A DNA stretch of 64,000 bases from Amyloporia xantha (taxonomy: Eukaryota > Basidiomycota > Agaricomycetes > Polyporales > Adustoporiaceae): NCBI GenBank assembly GCA_036971615.1, contig JAYKKR010000021.1, forward strand, positions 620,001 through 684,000, read 5' to 3'. Positions 1-11,467 of the stretch are shown piece by piece. The notes beneath the pieces were generated by a model. That model saw only the letters and a list, made by a program, of their open reading frames with translations. It searched no databases and had not been told where the DNA came from. Position numbers and translations under genes: made by a program. Each line of letters starts with the position of its first letter. The stretch's first letter is position 1.

Positions 1-145
1 TTCTGTGAGGTGTGAAGGAAGATGATGAACTCGGTAAAGAGTTATTAGTGTAGTAACAAAACCTGGTGTTATGATTAGAACTGGCTAGAACCATTTCTAT
101 TACAGCTAGACTTACCATTGTATCGGGCATACAAGCAACAAGGCC
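1..145. other. Left flank of the transposon block
   Basis: Sequence left of the 8-bp duplication at 146-153. I see no gene, repeat or RNA here. If the duplication is a true target-site duplication, this stretch was originally continuous with the CPA1 upstream region that starts again at 61600. Confidence 0.5.
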
Positions 146-153
146 AATTGAAT
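146..153. repeat. Direct repeat AATTGAAT, left copy of the U-array duplication
   Basis: AATTGAAT here matches 61592-61599 at the other end of the three-unit array (9 bp if the preceding C is counted). It is the size expected of a target-site duplication. The two internal unit junctions (30597 and 36604) keep only TTGAAT. Confidence 0.65.
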
Positions 154-224
154 GGCAACCCCGCCATCCCAGGGGATGTTCGGAGCGATTCGGTCGAGCG
201 AAATGACCGATGCGCGACCGTTAG

Positions 225-233
225 GATCGATTC
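225..233. repeat. 9-bp target-site duplication, left copy
   Basis: GATCGATTC here is repeated at 7277-7285. The uninterrupted site in units 2 and 3 has a single GATCGATTC in the same context (GGATCGATTCAAAACGC), so the duplication is defined by direct comparison with an empty site. Confidence 0.93.
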
Positions 234-297
234 TAGGCTCGTGACCATCCGTTTCGTTTGACACTCCGACGCTCCGCTCTCTACGTTACCGAAACGG

Positions 298-394
298 CTG
301 GGCAAACTGGACGCGCGTCTAGGGGGTCCTGATGGATTCCCTTCTTTGGGGGGTCGTGTGAAAACGAACTTAGCGAAATCGCGACGTTTGCGCT
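298..394 (+). repeat. Left inner inverted repeat of the RecQ/DUF6589 element
   Basis: Starts CTGGGCAAACTGGACGCGCG and pairs with the reverse complement of 7085-7181 over about 97 nt with only a few mismatches. It abuts a hairpin (arms CCGTTTCG at 249-256 and CGAAACGG at 290-297). Confidence 0.9.
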
Positions 395-553
395 ATATGT
401 ACATGTACCGCCAGTACCGCCGCAATACAAGAGACCTCTTCGAACGACTCGCTCATGCTGTCTTCGCATCATCCTATGTTCGAACAAGCTTCCTCAACAC
501 CAAGTCAAGCCATGGCCTGACCTCTGCATCCGACTGTCACCCGTAGAACGCAG

Positions 554-3292
554 CTACCGGCGTGCTTGAGAGAACGACGCCCAGAAATTGTCGTAGGATG
601 GAGGCTTGTCGGCCGCTCGTGAGTCGGCATGTTTTGTGCTCCCTCCAGAGGGATGTGTTGGCCTGTATGTCCCCAGGGTGCGGGATGCAGATCCTGTGAG
701 CTCGGTGGTGTGTGGTATTTGAGGGGACGGATGCGACAGTCTAGGTATATTGGAGGCGACTGATGCTGGGACAGCATGCGCGTGTGACAGTGATGACTGT
801 GAGGCCTGCGCAAATGGCGTTGAGGCAGCCTGGGATGAGACGGAAGACATGTCGGATGTAGTCGACTCAGGATTGGTGATGCGATGCGAGGCAGGGTTCC
901 GCGTATGCGATTTCTTTCTGGACGGACCTGACGTACGAGATACAGCTATCGGAACAGAGGGATCATCATGGATAGTGTCTTCATGTGGACGTTTCTTTGG
1001 GGTGACTGTCTCCGGGAGGTGCTCGGACCCTGGCAGCACTAGGACCTGTCCATGACGAGTGTCATGGGCTAGTTGTGTATCTGCGATCACATTGACAGTG
1101 GATTGTGTGCGTGTGACGTTCTGGACATTCATAGAGGCATTCAGAGGGCCCGAAGGCTGCTGGACTTTCGTCTTCCGTCGGCGAGGAGTATATGTGATAT
1201 CGAGGGACAGCATGAGAGCTGTAAGTTCCTGACCATGACTGTCCCACCAGTGCCATGTGGGCTTGAGCAACATCGCCAAGGAGTGTGCAGAGATAGGGCC
1301 ACCCGTGCATAATTGTTCGATCACAGAGTCGTCCAGAATGGATGTTGAGTCAAACTGTGCGTGCGCATGGTCCCGCTGAAAGACCGCTTCACGCCATGAG
1401 TGAAGACGATGCTTGACTTCTAGATCTGGCATGCCTTTGCGGCATGCCTTGGCTTTGGGATCTTGTAAAATCGTGCCAGGACGGGTCCTGGTGAGTTCGG
1501 ACGGATGACAGATATCACAGCAGGGAACTATCGGAGCTAGCAGAGGAGGTCAGACCTGATAGCCTACACCGCCTAAATAGACTTACAGGTATTAAGCGGA
1601 CTCTCGAACACATGCGCCCACACTTGGCGCCGACATTGGACGCTTTGCACGAATACAAGGAGACCTTCATCTGACGCATCGGGACTGACAGCTGGCTGTT
1701 GGCCGGTGGGGATGCTGTCATTTTTGGAGGTGCCACCGCGATCAATGCCATGAGCGAGAGCATACTCTTTAGCTGTTTTCGCCTCGGTGGTGGATTTGCG
1801 GCCCTTGTTCTCCTGTTTGTTTTTGACTTTGCCTCGTCCTCGGGGCTTCTGTGAGGTCGGTACGTCAACAATGTCTGACCCAGAGCTGCTCAGGTTGACA
1901 CTATATGCTGAGCGTTCAGCAATGAGGACAGCAATTCCGGTACGACCATGGCCACGCGCAGCTCGCCCCGCACGCTGTATGAAGTTGGAAAGTGTCGAAG
2001 GCAGCTTCCATTGCACTACGATATCAATATCGGGGATATTGCAGCCCTGGTTGTAGAAGGTGAGTCATAATGTTTACTCTTGTACTGATATTTGGGGCTC
2101 TCGCAAGCTTACCATCCCTGCAGCATCCGTGCATACTAGTATACGGATCTCCCCAGAGCGGAATTTCTCCATCGCAGCGACCTTGTATTCATGCGATAAT
2201 GTGGCATTATATGGACGGACAATTGTCGGTGGTAGAGAGGGCTCCAAGGGATCGTTCCATGGTCGTGATTGTATCTTGTTAACAAGATAGTCTACAATCT
2301 CAGTGCCAACATTGATATTATCAACATAGATGTACGTCTTGGGAATATCCGTGGGGCTCCCGAGAATTGAGGGGAGGACAAAATCGAGATCAGCAAAGGA
2401 GTTCATCGGGTGCTCAGCAGCGCGGACGACAATGGTAACATTGGGACGGTCATTTCCTACATTCACAAAGCGACTGCCCATTTTGGGAAAATGGAGTTTG
2501 CTCTGTATATCTCGGCGCACTCGAGCTGTCAAAGTGGCAGTGACAGCAACCACAGGCGTATGACGTGGCAAGAATGCACGAATAATACCCAAAGAGGAAT
2601 ATTTCTTTCGGAAGTCAGCCCCCCAATGAGAGATGCAATGCGCCTCGTCAACGAAGAGTGATATCACTTTCCGAACAAACGACGGCTGGCGCAGGACCCG
2701 ATTAATGAAGGTGCGAGACTGGAGCATCTCCGGTGAGGCTAAGACAATTTGATATTTACCGGACACAATTTTCTAATCATGACAAGATCAGCGCCAGTAA
2801 CAGAATAGGAGTGGACGGCCCTGACCTTAGCGACATCAATGGAGCAAGACCCATTTTGACTGTTGATCGCGATGGCATGAAGGCCAAAATCTTTCTGAAA
2901 GGTATGAACCTATTAGAGAGTTGATTAGCATTGACAGTGTGAGTGCACTGTGTCCGAACCATTTCGTCTTCGAGGGCCAGCAAAGGCGACACCATAATGG
3001 TCACCTTGTTGGCATTTCCAGGCCAAAGGTGCGGCCCTGCAGCCACCGCAGTCTTGCCAGATCCTGTCGGGGCTTGGATGATAGTGTCGACTCCTTCTAT
3101 CTGAGCACACACCCCAGCGAGCTGAAAGGGCCGAGGGTCTGAGTCCCAGCCATACTTCTCGCGCATGAGCTTTGCTAATTGTTCCATGTCCTGTTCAGTG
3201 AGCTTGGGCCGCGCCGTGTGCAGCTCTGGCTGCTCTTTGCGAATGGCCCATGCTTGCTTGGGAGGATTTCGGCGGGGAGCACCACGGGCCAT
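554..3292 (-). CDS. RecQ-like DNA helicase, 5 exons
   Basis: Joined exons 3292-2960, 2909-2826, 2772-2113, 2046-1587 and 1527-554 give an uninterrupted 836-residue protein. All four introns are GT-AG and keep frame. Visible helicase motifs are Walker A (APTGSGKT, about residues 74-81), the DEAH box followed by CISHWGADFRKKY (about 181), the SAT-like VTATLTA, and motif VI QRAGRAARG (about 383). A RecQ-type zinc subdomain follows: a Cys in QCRRQ, then PCCDIC about 17 residues on. It lacks the usual two-residue spacer between the first two cysteines of that cluster. The last 280 or so residues are Ser/Thr-rich and unrecognised; I see no HRDC domain. It would be an ATP-dependent 3'-5' DNA helicase by family. 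It shares a 174-bp intergenic region with the DUF6589 gene. Confidence 0.9.
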
Positions 3293-3466
3293 AGTCAAGA
3301 CCAAAATGAGAACAGCAAGTCCAGGAGAAAATTGTCTGACCCCTAACGGCTCAGACTCGATCATGATCGGGGAGTCAGCCTCAGGTGGTATAATATAGAT
3401 ACTCTTCATGTCCTCACATTCGTGCGAGCCACAAAATTGTATGCGCAATCTGTATCACAGTTCAGC
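3293..3466. promoter_or_regulatory. Shared divergent promoter of the RecQ/DUF6589 element
   Basis: The 174 bp between the two start codons must hold both promoters. No specific element stands out. The location is inferred only from the divergent gene arrangement. Confidence 0.55.
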
Positions 3467-6400
3467 ATGGACGAGATTGACTACACTGTACTATTCGATG
3501 GACTCACTCGATTTTCCTCTGGGCTCTCATCAAATCCCTCCACACCCGATCACGCTCCGAGCCCTCCTGCAGAGTCAACTGAGGCTGCCCTCGAGCCAAC
3601 TACACCACAGCATGATCAGATCAACACGATCCGAGCCTTCTCTTCAAGTAGTGGCCCCGCATACTCCTCACCTATTAGGGGCACTCGTGCCGAACGCAAT
3701 GCCACAATCCGTCGCAAAGCGCAGCGAAAACGTTTGGCTACTCTGGACGAGCAGAAGCTCGAGCAGGCACAGCGCGAAGCTGAAGCAGCACAGGCGGCCT
3801 ACGAAGCTGCTATGAACGAGGCAACAGGAGATCTGGGAGACAACGAAGATCTCAAAGACAACGAAGATCGTGCCTCAGCGCCCGCAGACGCAGTTCGGCC
3901 CCCCTTGCTTGATGAAGTGTCTGCGAGAATACTTGCACTTCTGCAAGAACACAATTTCTTTTGGGGCGAGTTTGTCCTGTACATGTCAGATCCAGACTCA
4001 AAACAAGGCGAAGAGCGTTATCGAGGCATGTTTGGGATTCCAGGGCTTGTCGAGAAAATCCTTGATTTTTGGATATCATCCCGAAACAGCCAGACAGGCC
4101 GTCGGACAGTGGATAGATGGGTCATGGCATACATGGCCGAAATGGTCGGTCGCGAAGGGCATGCAGCGACCCGCAACGGGCTTCTCCAAGCGCACAAGAT
4201 GAATGTCAACGAATCTTTCGCTCTCGGATTTAGTCTCACTGCGATATATTCACAGCTCAAATTACTATGTCCATGCATGACCACCTTGATGTTCGAATTC
4301 AGTATGACCACGAAGCAGAAGAAGAATATTACTGCACATACCTCACTTCGTAATGACAAGGTAATTCATGGCTCTCAAACTGCATAGAATAAGCGCATTC
4401 CTGACATAAACCCATCAGCGTGTCGGGGCCGCGGTCGTCGACCTTCTAGGTGAACGTAGCCAGAAGAATAGCTATGTTAAGCAAGTACTCGGCCTATACA
4501 TGTATGCCACAGGCGCCCAGCGTCAGCTTTTGAGTGTGCTTGCGCATCTGGGTTTTTGCAGCAGTTATCCGACACTCGCAGGGACAGGGTCTCAACAACT
4601 GAGACGACAATCCCAAGTCAGATCAGTGATCAGTGAGGACTCCGAAGACAATGGGCCGGATTCAGAATGGGAGCCCGACTCAACCTCATCCACCGACTCG
4701 GATTCAGACTCAGAATTTGACTCTGACTCCGAGCCATCTGATGATGAAGAACCGACTCCGAGTCGACTTGCCCCCCCCATGTCCTCAGACCCAGACCCCA
4801 AGGCGAAGACCACACATCGCGGCTCTGGTTTGCTCAATCGATTGTCCGAAGCATGTCGGATTACTGCACGCACGCAAGCCAGCCTCCATCCCCTCGGTCA
4901 CGTCTACGACAATATCAACTTTATGTTTCGAGCTGCTGAGCAGATCCTTGGCCGCAAAGACTCGCAGGAAAATGGCACCTGTGCTACCATATTTCCACTG
5001 TATGCCGCCGAGCCTGCCTGCATGCGCACCTGCGATCTCGTTACTGCATTCAATATCGCTGAGCCGCTTCGGGTTGCCGATATCCTCCTCTCACCGACCG
5101 AAGAAGCCATGTTCCATCAGCAATTGGAGCATACCGTGCTTCGTACAATTGTCCTCTTTGGTGGTCCTATATTTGCCAAGTTCAAGGACGAAGTCAGACA
5201 AACTCTGCCATGCACACCAGAGAGAATCCCGTTGCACCAGACCGAGATCTATCCCCTACCAGCTATGCATATCGACGAATCCAGCACGACTGGAAATGCT
5301 GAAGTGATGGAGACCATCTTCTCCGAACTTGGTCAGGACATGACAGCACCAGGATTTGGCGACACTGTGAAGTTAATCTTCGGTGATCAATTGTCCATCG
5401 CACGTCTACGGGCCCTCATGAGCCACAGAGCAGGTCATGACAGCTTTAACCAGTCATACCTTTATGCCGCATTTGGGCCTGGATTATTTCACCACCAGAT
5501 GGCTGCGACTCATGGAACAATCGAAACGCACTGGGGCGATCCGAGCACCGGTTCCCGAAATCCTGGATGCCTCTCTTTTCACAACATCATCCTAGACCGA
5601 AAACCAATTGTACTCTCGTCACTCCCCTCCTATCGGACATGCCGCGATTTAATCTTCACATCGTTGTATGCTCGAATCCTGCATTGTCTGGAGCTTGTCA
5701 CGTCCTGCGCAAGCCTGGATGACTACGCCCAAAACGTCACATTCAATGAATTGCAAATCCATGTGAAGGAGATCGTCGCTAAGTTTGCTAGTACATCTGT
5801 CGTTTCAAGGTTGCGGCACGAGCGTCAGCTTGAAACCATTGAATGGGAGCAGAAACGCGGACGAACTACCCACCTACCAAATGTCACAGATCCCATCGCG
5901 GACACTGCACCGGCACCGACCAAAGGTGATATGGTCTTCGAAAACGCGGTCCTCTTCATGCGGGATGCCCTCGTCCTCCGCGAGCTAACGGATGCCATCA
6001 AAATTGGTGATTCAGGCAGGATCATCATTTGTCTGAAAGTTCTCGCTCTCAGCTATCGGGGAAGCGGACGCACGAAATATGCGCACGAGCTCCTGTTTCT
6101 TGTACATAATTTGGCACATATTTGGCCGAAGCCTCTACGGTACGTGTCCCCTTGGTTCGTGTGAGCTGTGTAACCAGATCTGTAATCTTCAGCACCATTA
6201 TAATCAATAATTGGTTGGTCAATCCTACCGGCAAGATGGACTCATGGGTCCCTGTTGATCTGCTTCAGGAGCACATGAATTTCTGGATTAAGGCCAGTGC
6301 TCCGATTCGCAGACCTCTCTCTTGTTAACGGAACAATACAGACCATCTACAAGGCACAAGGAAGTAACGCGTCCTGGGAATGGCTCGCGATGATCGCGCC

Positions 6401-6938
6401 TTGTATCAGTATACTGCGTCAGTTGGCAACGGAAATCAATGGAGCCCTAGGATCCAAGCAAGGCACCAAGCACGCGGCCCCAGATTTGACAAAAGACATC
6501 GCGGAGCTCAAACGTTCGCTGGATCAACATCGCGTTTACAAGATTGAATATGGTCGTGTTATAGAAGGCGCGAAGTCAGTGGTACCGAATGTGGTCGCTG
6601 CGGGACTCAACCTGCTTCCTCAGCCGTTACGAGAATACAATGCGCTGATTGAACAGCTGAAAAAGCGACGGTCGACAACAGCTTTGGTGGGACCGGCTGT
6701 GGCGGCTGCTCGCGATGATACCACGGCATCTGTCATGAGTACGAGAGGTGCCGTGAGAGATGTAGGTGAGGGGCATACTAGCGAGACGGTCATAGAAGAG
6801 GAATCCCAGTCAAGTGGCGACGAAAGTGATACAGACGAGTCCGATGAGGAGGAAGCGGCGGGGGAGGATCTAGACGTCGATGAGGCACTCTCACTGGACA
6901 CAGAAGAGGACGTGGCTCTTGATATGGACGGCTTCTAA
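3467..6938 (+). CDS. DUF6589-type protein, candidate transposase, 4 exons
   Basis: Exons 3467-4360, 4419-6139, 6193-6292 and 6342-6938 give an intact 1103-residue protein. The start (MDEIDYTVLF) is the Met nearest the divergent neighbour; an in-frame Met at 3422 is possible. The N-terminal 130 residues are Ser/Pro-rich with a basic coiled-coil stretch. A conserved-looking globular part follows. Next comes an Asp/Ser-rich linker (about 350-400), and then a domain with LIFGDQLSIARLRAL (about 620) and NNWLVNPTGKMDSWVPVDLL near the C-terminal third. Those two motifs are what I recognise as DUF6589, a family abundant in mushroom genomes. The tail is acidic. The donor of the third intron reads GC (6293) rather than GT. 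A transposase role is inferred from its position inside a TIR element; catalytic residues are not established. Confidence 0.82.
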
Positions 6939-7084
6939 ACGGCTTGTAATCCCACGAGATGTCACAGGTTTACGATATGATGGAGATTCGAACAGCGTGG
7001 GCACTACAATAGTCAAGCGGCGCGAGGAAAGTCGGAATATACTTCAATTTCAGACTCTCGTCTGAATCCCCTTGTGTTCTCTAG

Positions 7085-7181
7085 AGCGCGAACATTGCGA
7101 TTTCGCTAAGTTCGTTTTCACACGACCCCCCAAAAGAGGGAATCCATCACTACCCCCTAGACGCGCGTCCAGTTTGCCCAG
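7085..7181 (-). repeat. Right inner inverted repeat of the RecQ/DUF6589 element
   Basis: Reverse complement of 298-394 with few mismatches. Ends AGTTTGCCCAG at 7181. Confidence 0.9.
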
Positions 7182-7182
7182 T

Positions 7183-7256
7183 CGTTAGAATGCACACATG
7201 CCTTTTCACACTCCGCCCCTTTCCCTAAAAGGCATGTGTTCACGTGCATTCTAACG
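7183..7256. repeat. Hairpin at right end of the RecQ/DUF6589 element
   Basis: Two nested perfect inverted repeats form a long stem. CGTTAGAATGCAC (7183-7195) pairs with GTGCATTCTAACG (7244-7256), and ACACATGCCTTTT (7194-7206) pairs with AAAAGGCATGTGT (7227-7239). It lies between the inner and outer terminal inverted repeats. The left end has a shorter hairpin at the matching place with an unrelated stem. Confidence 0.9.
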
Positions 7257-7276
7257 TAACTGGTTTTACGAGTCTA

Positions 7277-7285
7277 GATCGATTC
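7277..7285. repeat. 9-bp target-site duplication, right copy
   Basis: GATCGATTC, the partner of 225-233. Unit 1 sequence resumes here exactly as in unit 2 after 30684. Confidence 0.93.
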
Positions 7286-7616
7286 AAAACGCGCACGTGA
7301 AGCCACATCTGGGACCACGTGATGAGCGCGCGACTCAAGTTCACAAGTCCCCCAGCCCCGGATCTCGGGTACTGAGAACGCCTCACAAAGGAACGCGATT
7401 TCACGATATTAGATGCCGATACGTAGATACACGAGATGTACGATACACAGACCAGATTAGACGATCGAAGTAGAATAGTAGTAAACGCCCGCCTTCTCAT
7501 CTCTGAACCTCATCGCGCGATGGGCCTGCTCTCCTCATCTCTGAACCTCACGTCGCGAGACGCACCTGCTCTCTCCTCATCGCGGCGCACCTGTTCTTCT
7601 CATCGCGCGACGTGCC

Positions 7617-10583
7617 CTACGACGGCGACAAACAATCAATGCGCAAAAACTTCTGGCCGTTCTGCTCTACGACGAGCTCTGGAACAGATGGACTCATTGT
7701 CAAGGAGCCGTACAGCTGGAATATAAACCGCCCGTCTTCATTCTGAGTGACGCGTTTCGAGAGCATCTTGGCGAACGCTTCATATTCCATACTTGCATCC
7801 GCAGTGTTTGCATCAGCAATCACATATGCTTCATACACCTCCCGAAGAGTCGAGAGGAAAACTATAGGATGAAAGTGAGTGCCGTTACTGAATATACCTT
7901 GCGGCTGTGGCCAGTCAGGAAGTGTATCGGTCTCATCCTTCGGCTTGACTCCATCTGAGCAGTATTGTTTCTTGTGGTTTTCTGATGAGCCGACACCACC
8001 AGGATACTTGATGGAGTGGCACCGATTGCAAGTCTGCACCTTGCGCTGTCCCAGCGATTGAGTAATCAGCGGGCCGATGCTAGCCTATCTGTGTGTAGGT
8101 AGTACAAACTCACCTGCTTCACACCGGGCTTTGGAGCCTCCTTGGCTAATGAGACGACGGAACAGTGCTTTCGCCAGAACGTGTCAGTTCCTTTTTGGGC
8201 TGTGCCACATTGACAGGTAAGTACTAGACCATTTCGGATGGCGAGATAAACAGCCGCGGCGCAAAAGACGTACATGTATAGTCATTAGTACTAATCTTCT
8301 TGATTATTATGGCCTCGACTTCGCCAAGCTTCTCCATCAGTGCCCGAGGATTCTTCGCTATAGTAGATATCTTTTTGGAATTATTCAGCTTCTCAAGGCG
8401 TTGGTTGTACACTGCGGTTGCGGCGACCCATTTCCGCGATGTCATGGAAAACGACGTCCATTGGCCCTCGAGCCGCATGTCCATAAAGAGGAAGAATTCC
8501 TCGTCGGTCTTGATCTCAAGAGCACGTGTGTCGATGCCAGTGAAGATGTGGAAGACGCGTTGCGAACGCGACAAGCCCGATAGTGCACTTTTCTGCTCTG
8601 TAATCGGAGGAGGAGGTAGCGGAGTAGAGAGGGCAGCAAGATGCAGAGAAGCCGCCTGCGAATCCGCCACTATCGCATGAGTTATGGATGCTGCTGCGCG
8701 TGAGTCTTTCGGAGTCTCCTCAGATGATCCTACTGGCACTGTGACTGATATTCGGCGTCCAGCTTTGAAAACGCATGGAGCGAGCTGGCCGTACTACCGT
8801 CCATTCTGCTGCCAGTGGCTGATGTGATAGATCGAGAAGTAACAACATGTGGAGCGTCGCTAGCAGGTAAAGTGCTATGAGACTGTAAGTCGAATCCATC
8901 AGCCTTGTGGAGAATGAGCTATGCTATCCGATTCACGGCACATACCGAGCATTCTGACTTCCGAGCTTTCTTTCGTGTTTGCTCTTCCTCCTCATCGGGT
9001 TGTTTTCCTGATGTCATTGCCTTGCGCTTGGGATTTCCAGAGCTGAGCGGAGAATCCGTACACTGAGCTGTGTCCCGCCGCAACTCTGTGTCAGCCGTTA
9101 AATCCTACGCAAGTGTATGGCATTCAGTAAGTCAATGTAGAGTAAGACAAAATGCCAAAATGCTTACAATTGTCATGGTAGCTCTGCGGTCTGTTGCCAC
9201 TTCGCGATCTGCGCGTCGAGCAAACTGGAGCGGTGTATCGACAAGTTGCGACTCTGCTGCATTGGATGCAGTCTGCGGCTTGGAGACACCGATGGTAGCC
9301 TGTGAGTGTGGCCGTGCAGCGGGATTGAGAGGAGCGCTGGGTCGATGTTGAGGTCGCACATCACGGCAGCGGGATCAAATCCCAACTCATCTTCTGGGTT
9401 GATCTCAATTGCAGATTTGAGTAGGTCCGTATCTTCTAATTCTGATTCGTCCTTCATCACTATAAGGCCACCAAATGTTGCAGCATATTCGGAAATAACA
9501 AGGCCAAAGGTTTTGGCACTTGCAATGACTGGAAGAATCGGCAGCAAGTCAAGATTCGGGGATGAAGGCAGATTCATCTCCTTAGAGGTGAGAGAATTCC
9601 AGAAGGTGTTGGTGTAATTGACGAGTCGTGTGTGGTGTGATGCGTGAGTCGATCTAATGAAAGTATTGGGCTTCCCTGAGACGCTCGCTGCCTCAGCGCG
9701 CGCAAAGCCGATTCGGACATTTCGTCGAAGCACGAAGTCATGTCCAAGAGCTGTGAAGACCTCTAAGCCACTCGCAAAGGAACGCATGATTGAGTTCCAT
9801 CCCTTGTGTGAGCCCTCTATACGACTACCGTCAGCAGCAATATCGTCTCGTAGCCGTTCTAGGCAGCCTTTCTTGACATGCGTGAGTTGATCGGCATGTA
9901 CCTCATCACCAAAAGTAAGTGATTTTCTTGACGATGAACGGCGCAGCGCGCTCACCTTCGTTGCGGCTGCAGACCAAACGTCTCCTTTACGCGCCCACTT
10001 CTCAAACATACTCTGCAGCCTATTCTCTTGTTCGTCCCGACTCCAGTACTCTGCGGTAACCCCCTTGCTTGCGCGCGTCTTCAGAATCGAATCGACAACA
10101 TCTTTAGCCACGGCTGAGCGATATGGATTCTTGGTGCCATTGAGGATAGCTGCCAGATAACTTGGATCAATCCGTAAGTATCTGTTTGATTAAGATGTTT
10201 TGAGAGTTCATGCTCACCGCATCAAGAGATGATATACATCAAGAACAACGCTAGCCGTCGGCATCGACTTTTGGATGGACGCACGAACGTGACAGCAGTT
10301 GTCTGCAACAACCATCTCTGGCTGTTCGGCACCAAGCTCATCGTAGCGCCGCTGTATTCCTTCCAACAGTTCTTCAATCTCTGCGTTTGCCTGGGTCTGA
10401 CAAAGACGCTGTAGCAAATCATGTGAGGACAAGCAACGTACTTTAGCTATTCAAGTAAGTACCCAGCCTATAATTTCATTGTTCTCGTTTATGACACTGA
10501 TAATTCCTCCTTTGATTACCTTTGTACGGGGCTGAGCACGCTCCGCGATTGTAGCCTTGCCGGCGGATTTGAAGGTAGCATCG
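7617..10583 (-). pseudogene. U transposase, unit 1, 3' part (cut by KDZ1)
   Basis: C-terminal two thirds of the U transposase gene; see the unit 2 entry for domains. It runs from the KDZ1 insertion point down to the stop at 7617. The break falls on codons of the S-L-D-A-T motif, the presumed first catalytic aspartate, so the gene is disrupted. It contains the second Asp motif (VADNCC), the Glu motif (EGSHKGWN) and the C-terminal zinc-binding part (CQCGTAQ...CNRCHS). Against units 2 and 3 it has one G fewer near 9320, and, like unit 2, a one-base-shorter T run near 8768 that breaks the frame there. Confidence 0.85.
10577..10583. repeat. 7-bp target-site duplication of KDZ1, left copy
   Basis: AGCATCG, repeated at 27970-27976. 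Units 2 and 3 carry the single uninterrupted site GGTAGCATCGAGAGATAAGC. Confidence 0.9.
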
Positions 10584-11270
10584 CGTCTTTGTCATTTATA
10601 TGGGATAATCTTCTCTATACTTTGTACACTTTTTTGTCTAATCTACCCCATACCTGAGTGCTCTACACTCCTTAATCCTAGGATAATCCTGCCTGTAGTC
10701 ACCTAGAGTTCTAATCTCAATCCAGAGATTATCTTCTCATGTTGGATTATCTTCAAGGCTGGAATAAGCTGCCTTACTCTTCATCCCTGGATAATCCCAC
10801 CACTATCTTCAACCTAATGTCTGTATGCAAGGATAATCCCCCACATTAAACATGAGATAATCCATTAAACATGAGATAATCCATTAACCCAGAGATAATC
10901 CTTCTACCTAAGAACAGGATTATTACATGAGATAATCCATTAACCCAGAGATAATCCTTCTACCTAAGAACAGGATTATCTACAAAAAAGGATAATCCTT
11001 TTATCTGAGAACAGGATTATCTACCAACCCAGAGATAATCCTTCTATCTAAGAACAGGATTATCTACTAAAAAGGATAATCCTTCTACCTAAGAACAGGA
11101 TTATCTACTAAAAAAGGATAATCCTTCTACCTAAGAACAGGATTATCTACCAAAAATGGATAATCCATGGAGATTAACAGTGTGATAAACTGAGATAGAG
11201 CAGGATAATCCAATAGAAGTCATAGGAGGGATTAGAAAGTAGGATAATCCAATAGAAGTCATAGAAGGGA
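10584..11270. repeat. KDZ1 left end: TIR plus GGATAATCC motif array
   Basis: After the terminal inverted repeat (to about 10790) comes a run of GGATAATCC/GATTATC motifs. It includes about six tandem copies of a 40-50 bp unit (AAGGATAATCCTTCTACCTAAGAACAGG type, 10890-11160). The same motif fills the right end (27400-27960). Such arrays are plausible transposase-binding sites; that role is inference. Confidence 0.85.
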
Positions 11271-11467
11271 TTAGAAAGCATCCAAAGGATTAGAAAGCAT
11301 TTGAGAGTGTTGCAAATATTAGAAAGTGTTATTAGAAGTCATATGACTATTCCAAATCACAGAAGCATTGAATAGCACAAAGATAGGCTTCACTCAGTGT
11401 GAAGGAGGGTATACATTGAATGAAAGACTCGCCCCTGTGATGCGCATCCGCAAGCACAAGACCAAGT
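11271..11467. other. Interval between motif array and first KDZ1 gene
   Basis: Contains a few degenerate copies of a TTAGAAAG(CATT) repeat (11225-11340) and then the 3' flank of the HMG-like gene. No gene seen. Confidence 0.6.

Larger units (their letters stand above)
234..7276. mobile_element. 7.0-kb TIR transposon encoding RecQ-like helicase and DUF6589 protein
   Basis: A 7043-bp insertion in U unit 1, bounded by the 9-bp duplication GATCGATTC. The extreme ends are inverted repeats (TAGGCTCGT at 234-242; ACGAGTCTA at 7268-7276). Inside each end lies a hairpin, followed by a second inverted repeat of about 97 bp (298-394 against 7085-7181). Two genes diverge from the centre: a RecQ-like helicase leftward and a DUF6589 protein rightward. 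Both reading frames are complete after splicing, so the element may be autonomous. The 9-bp duplication resembles Mutator-like elements, but I recognise no MULE transposase. The DUF6589 protein is the candidate transposase by inference. Confidence 0.9.

Noticed and set aside
234..7276. Helitron, because of a RecQ-type helicase and a terminal hairpin
   Set aside because: The helicase is RecQ-like, not the Rep/Pif1 type of Helitrons. There are terminal inverted repeats and a 9-bp target duplication, which Helitrons lack.
8300..8680. 126-aa plus-strand frame repeated at 31697 and 56686
   Set aside because: Antisense to the U transposase exon; present in all units only because the units are identical.
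10600..11270. CRISPR-like array of regularly spaced GGATAATCC repeats
   Set aside because: Spacing is irregular, the spacers are themselves repeats, and the locus is a eukaryotic transposon end.
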